From: Lingula anatina | Lineage: Eukaryota; Brachiopoda; Lingulata; Lingulida; Lingulidae | DNA length: 64,000 nucleotides | Reading direction: 5' to 3' | Assembly (NCBI RefSeq): GCF_001039355.2 | Contig: NW_019775614.1 | Location: 114,065 to 178,064, forward strand | In this document: positions 59,767-64,000 of the stretch, piece by piece | Position numbering within the stretch: position 1 is the stretch's first letter | Layout of the letters: each line of letters starts with the position of its first letter | Notes under the pieces: generated by a model | Seen by the model: the letters and a program-made list of their open reading frames with translations, nothing else | Told to the model about the DNA's origin: nothing | Databases searched by the model: none | Program-made: the position numbers and the translations under genes

Positions 59767-60872
59767 ATACTGTGCAACCCTACGGTACTATATATCTGGT
59801 CTCACAATGTCTGACAATGTTTTCTTTGTGTATAAATTGTATCAACTGGACTGTGTAATTATTTTCATAAGCTTTAACAGATAAACTGGGTAGCAGAATT
59901 GATTTATTCAAGCTGCTCTCTTGTACATGGTTCCATGATGTTATCTATTTACACACATTTTAATCTGTACATGTCATAGAAATTATAGTAATCAAAAAAA
60001 CTATTTAGCAATAGACAACTTTTTTAAGTTGAGTTTTTCTATGCGCAGATGATGTTGTTGATGATGGAATTAAACTTAGAATCAAAGTAGATGAGAAAAG
60101 TATATACTTTTTCAGTTAACTTTGCATTATGGGTACATAGATTATGATGTTATGTGGAAATGTTTAAAAATGATAAATATATATATTATTGGTATGTTTA
60201 GAATATTGTTACACTATCATATTTCAGTAAAATGTACAAAATCCTAAATTATTGCAACTGTTGTATGAAATGTATAGAAATTTCTGCATTCAACTCTTGT
60301 ACATGTAAGTTACAGTGGTTTCAGCGTTGATGTTTTTTATGTGCAGTGATATCTTCAAGACTTAGTTCAATATCACATGTTACTGTTGAATATAATACCT
60401 AGGAATTTGCACCTAAAACTCTTGTACATGTGTGGCATTTTAGTGTTTTTAAAGTGCAAACATCTTCGAGCTGTTTAAGTTATGTAAAGGTTTGCTTTAA
60501 TCATGCTTAGCATTATATCAAAAATGTTAAATAATACAATATTAGCCTTGAGTGTAGGTAATTTAACGGAGTGTTGTGGTTTGTGTGAAAAAAAATCCTT
60601 TTTTTCTGTAAAGCAAGTAACAGATCAGTATCAGAGATTCAGTATCAGTATGTAAGAAAGGAAGTTTCAATTAAACTGTAAATGGCAAAGAAAGATTTTA
60701 GCTTTCAAAATGGAAGCAGAAATAGCACAGAAATAACACAGTCAAGAAGAGAGGATATTCCAAGAAATTCTTGATATACAGAAACGAGTAATAAAAGCAT
60801 GGCTTTAATTCAGCTTTTAATTTATTTTTTCCCATCCTGAATCTTAAAAATTGTCCTATCAATGCCCCCTAC
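59767..60872. other. TRIM 3' flank, inside the INTS8 copy
   Basis: AT-rich, with repeated cttgtacatg words (near 59921, 60296 and 60421). No exon is recognised. Candidate polyadenylation hexamers include aataaa near 60788. Confidence 0.45.
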
Positions 60873-61757
60873 CTGGGTGTAACACTGGAGATAGTTGCAG
60901 CTCTTGATGAGCCTCTTGTACACCTGGTCATCAAGGATGGTCTTGGGTACGGGACGTGAGAAATAGTCTGACGCCACCAAGGCTGCCTCCATGTAACAGT
61001 GCATAGCACCAGAATACTGGGCATGTGCTGGGAATGATTCAAATACTTCAATGAATATATATAGTTTGCTTGGAATTAAACTGCTACAGAAATGATTTTG
61101 TCATTATGAAGAAAAAAGTTAATGGGGTGTTCTGGAAATGTTTTATACTCTTAATTGACTATACAAAAAGTAGCATTAGATAAAGTGTATTTTAGTAATT
61201 TCATAGCATAATTTCATAACCTTTCTAATAATTATAACTATACAAAATTAATTCAGATTGCATAATTTTTCTTGTCAACTAGAAACAGTTTTGGATGAAA
61301 GAGTTAAAATTCTGATTATACAGTCACAATTTTCAAAAATTAATTGAAAAAAGACAATCACCATCTAGATCCTTATCAATCTGCCTGTGTCTTGAGCCAA
61401 GAGGGTTGTGTTGGATTCACACACAGAGAGCATGCTGCATCAGTGTTGTCACTGCATCTGACACTGCCGGGAGGTTCAACTGACTTGAGCTACAAGATAA
61501 ATGCACACAGTTTTGACCAAAATGGATTTTAAAATTCTTGTGTACAAGTTCAAGTTTAATTGTCATGTTTTTTTTGTTGTTGTTGTTGTTGTTGTTTATG
61601 TTTCTTTTAAGGATCACCATCTAAAGGCTTGAAGTCGGTGACAAATCTGTCAATTCTTACTCGTCCAATGACAAATCTACAAGACAATATTTTTAGAACT
61701 AATTATTAAGGTCAATGTTGCAGATGGGCCATGGGTCCAAAGCTCTAAAACAACACG

Positions 61758-61884
61758 TACCCTCTACCAGGGTCACAGATTATTTTTACTAAATATTCAA
61801 AGATATGTCTCTGGTTAATTCATGATATGATTCTCTGCTCAAAAGTGCACATTAATAATGTGAGGCCCTGCTAAAGGGAGGGTA
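61758..61884. mobile_element. 127-bp hairpin MITE, copy 2
   Basis: Ends taccctctaccagggtc and the inverted gccctgctaaagggagggta. Same family as 30930-31054. Possible GTAC or CGTA target duplication. Confidence 0.7.
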
Positions 61885-63054
61885 CGTACTTCAAAACTAT
61901 GTCCAAGGGTAGAGATTAGATTACTCCTCTTACACAAAACCTCGATTGCAATACCTCCTGTCATGTGTCACTCACTTTCCCAAAGCCATGGGCCACATGG
62001 TGACATAATCACTGGAGATCTCACTGGTTAGGTCATTCTGGAATTATATGATATTGTTAAGACAATACTGTCTGAGATTGAAACATCTTTCAAAATTCCT
62101 TTCAATATTTGCTGAGCTTACTGAGGGGAACGTTTATAAATAAATAAATAAATAAATAAATAAGGAAAACTATGGATATAAATAAATATTAAGGAAAAAT
62201 AACAAATTGAATAACTGAAGGAATCACATATATTAAATCAATCAATAAATAAATTATTAAACAAATAAATCTAAGAAAAATCCACTGCAAATCAAAGTTA
62301 TTGTATTTCAACTAATCAATGTAACATTGTTTCTGCCCCATCGAACACTGTAATTATCAGTTTTCAAAAAATAAGTATGCATGAGGTGATGCAGGATTGG
62401 TCCTCTTCATGATGTCCTGAACCGTGGTACACTCCAGAAAGCCATCTGCTTGCTGGAACAGTTGGATGTCCAACTGTAGTATCTCCCAGCACATTTATTT
62501 GGACAATTTGTAAGACAGGTCCTTCACTGAGGCATCCGACGCCAACAGATCATGTACTGACTTAAACATCTGAGTATAAAAAGGTACCTGTTTTACAATA
62601 AAAATTTGCTTCTAGTGAAATAAGGTTTTGCTTATAAACTTATAGCATTTCATTGGATGAAAAAATACCAAGTCAACTTTGTTATGATCTTTGTTGTGAT
62701 CTTTTTGTTTTGTTCCTATGGTTGGAGTTTATATATGACAAAGACAAGAAATTACACACAAACATCTCTTTTTCCTCACCTTTTAACCTTCATCTGAGTA
62801 CACTGTTTAGCCTTGACTAAACATATGTATCCGTACACCTGGTCTAGACATGACACCAAGCTGTCAAAACCACGCTGAATCTCTATGGACACCTTCCACT
62901 TGGGAAATATGGAGAACATAATTAATATTATTATGTGATATGATATGATATCATACCACCTTCAATAACTGTGTGGTCTTGTTCCTGTACTGAATATGGT
63001 ATTTTATAGTACATTGCTATGCTTTGTTTATTATCACATTTTTCATTTATAAGG

Positions 63055-63595
63055 AGACAAATTGCACAGACACAATATGTTGCTGATTGTCAAGTTTTGT
63101 TTCCATATATCACTGTAGCAGTTTTTCTTTTCATTTTTGTATTTATGCAAATTGTTAAAGGTGTCAACTATTTAAATTATTTGTAAGATATGTAACTATA
63201 TGGACATGGATTATTTCCCTTTAAATAAAGACAAATTTTAAATAATTTTTTTCTTACAACAAAGATATGGATGCTGAGAGAATTTCTTTTATTTCAATTA
63301 ATTTTTTCTTACAACAAAGGTATGGATGCTGACTGACAGAATTCCTTTTATTTCAATTCAGCTCAAAATTACAAGTTCTGTTGTATGGATTCCAAGCAAT
63401 GCAATACTAGGAAGTGCAGCATGAGCACAGATGTCTGCCATAGAAAAGAAGGCAAAAATTCTGTAAAATCCTTTAATTTTAAGGAGACCCAGACTTCGAC
63501 TTTTTTTTTTTTTTTTGCTCCTAAACATTCAACAACTGTCATTCCTGGAAATTTAATTGTATTTTGTGAAGACCATTGTGAGATATTTTGTCTAC
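63055..63595 (+). repeat. Segmental duplication, right copy
   Basis: A diverged direct copy of 55385-55900 with an extra partial internal repetition (ttacaacaaag..tatggatgctga twice, 63250-63345). It should mark the 3' flank of a second INTS8 copy to the right. Confidence 0.8.
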
Positions 63596-63892
63596 AAAGA
63601 AATTGATAACCCAATAAAGGAATAGTACTACATACTAATGAAGGTCATGAGACCCAAGGTGCACCAGAAATACCAAACAGTAGCTGTCCATTTTAGCCTT
63701 TAAATTATCACATTTTCAACTTGTTTCATGAAACACTATTTCCTCTTTTTAAACTGTTGAGGAATTGTTTTTTAACAGCTATTGCCTAGAACAAAATATT
63801 GCCTAGAATAAAATATTTTCACACATTCTCACTTTCTTCATATAGTTTTATATTTTTTCTTTTTTTTTTCATTTAAAGAACATAAATCTGCT

Positions 63893-63943
63893 TTCTCTCT
63901 CTCTCTCTCTCTCTCTCTCCGACACAATGTATGTGGCCTCTCC

Positions 63944-64000
<57 letters not shown>
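63893..64000 (+). repeat. (CT)n then (CA)n at the window edge
   Basis: Same composition and order as 55901-55985. It runs off the end of the window. Confidence 0.95.

Larger units (their letters stand above)
55985..62898 (-). pseudogene. INTS8: Damaged copy of Integrator complex subunit 8
   Basis: Minus-strand blocks in human INTS8 order: 62898-62780 (WKVSIEIQ..LDQVYGYICLVKAK), 62569-about 62400 (KLSK-stop-MCWEILQLDIQL), 62037-61976 (NDLTSEISSDYVTMWPMALG), 61489-61379 (LNLPAVSDAVTTLMQHAL, then NPTQPSWLKTQAD), 61027-60873 (HAQYSGAMHCYMEAALVASD, ending NYLQCYTQ), 56987-56899 (AFQEKHCQDAMDAY ... IWDVTILEFL) and 56101-55985 (IGQLELNSSN ... QKFLRTLAKHYL). Damage: TAA in the second block, a TG-repeat frameshift in the fourth, stops at its end, stops plus shift after DAMDAY, and about 150 residues missing between blocks 2 and 3. 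INTS8 normally belongs to the Integrator complex processing snRNA and nascent transcripts. The last exon itself is intact. Confidence 0.8.

Overview
This is animal nuclear DNA. Coding capacity is low, genes are split by GT-AG introns, AT content is high, microsatellites are common, and many small inverted-repeat transposons are present. The genes read best against bilaterian families (NUDCD1, INTS8, TPMT, a TRIM, a BTB/zinc-finger protein, a WSC-domain secreted protein). The frequent taggccta-type words and the density of TA-target DNA transposons suggest a marine invertebrate, perhaps a lophotrochozoan, but the phylum cannot be fixed from this window.

Layout. Bases 1-3995 are intergenic with two small inverted-repeat elements. 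A complete nine-exon NUDCD1 gene lies on the plus strand at 3996-10095. A decayed 3.1 kb pogo/jerky-like transposon follows at 10487-13585. A three-exon minus-strand gene at 14215-16208 encodes an unusual secreted protein: a WSC domain followed by three different tandem-repeat modules (basic, Lys-Pro/Val, acidic). Bases 16.2-23.9 kb hold only nested small elements. Bases 23885-35544 carry the remains of a very large multi-gene DNA transposon: an SGNH hydrolase ORF with a membrane-like tail, a zinc-binding/OTU-like ORF, and a long transposase-like ORF with a D2H motif, a PIN/XPG-like motif and a Cys-rich tail. It is interrupted by three younger transposons whose removal rejoins the reading frame. 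Bases 39646-46429 form a 6.8 kb element with very long terminal inverted repeats, with another element inside it.

The right third is gene-rich. The 5' exons of an STKLD1-like kinase (minus) and exon 1 of a TPMT-type methyltransferase (plus) are head to head at 48.6-49.2 kb. A P-element-like THAP relic follows (49.8-52.6 kb), then the large last exon of a BTB/eight-C2H2-finger gene (52842-54737). A damaged INTS8 copy occupies 55985-62898 on the minus strand, with an intact single-exon TRIM gene inside it on the plus strand (57859-59766). A direct repeat of the INTS8 3' flank at the right edge suggests a tandem INTS8 duplication continuing outside the window.

The genes do not form one pathway. 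NUDCD1 is a chaperone-like factor, INTS8 belongs to the Integrator RNA-processing complex, TPMT is a small-molecule methyltransferase, the BTB/zinc-finger protein is a transcription factor and the TRIM is a ubiquitin ligase. Three single N positions are each flanked by near-identical direct duplications, which look like contig-join artefacts.
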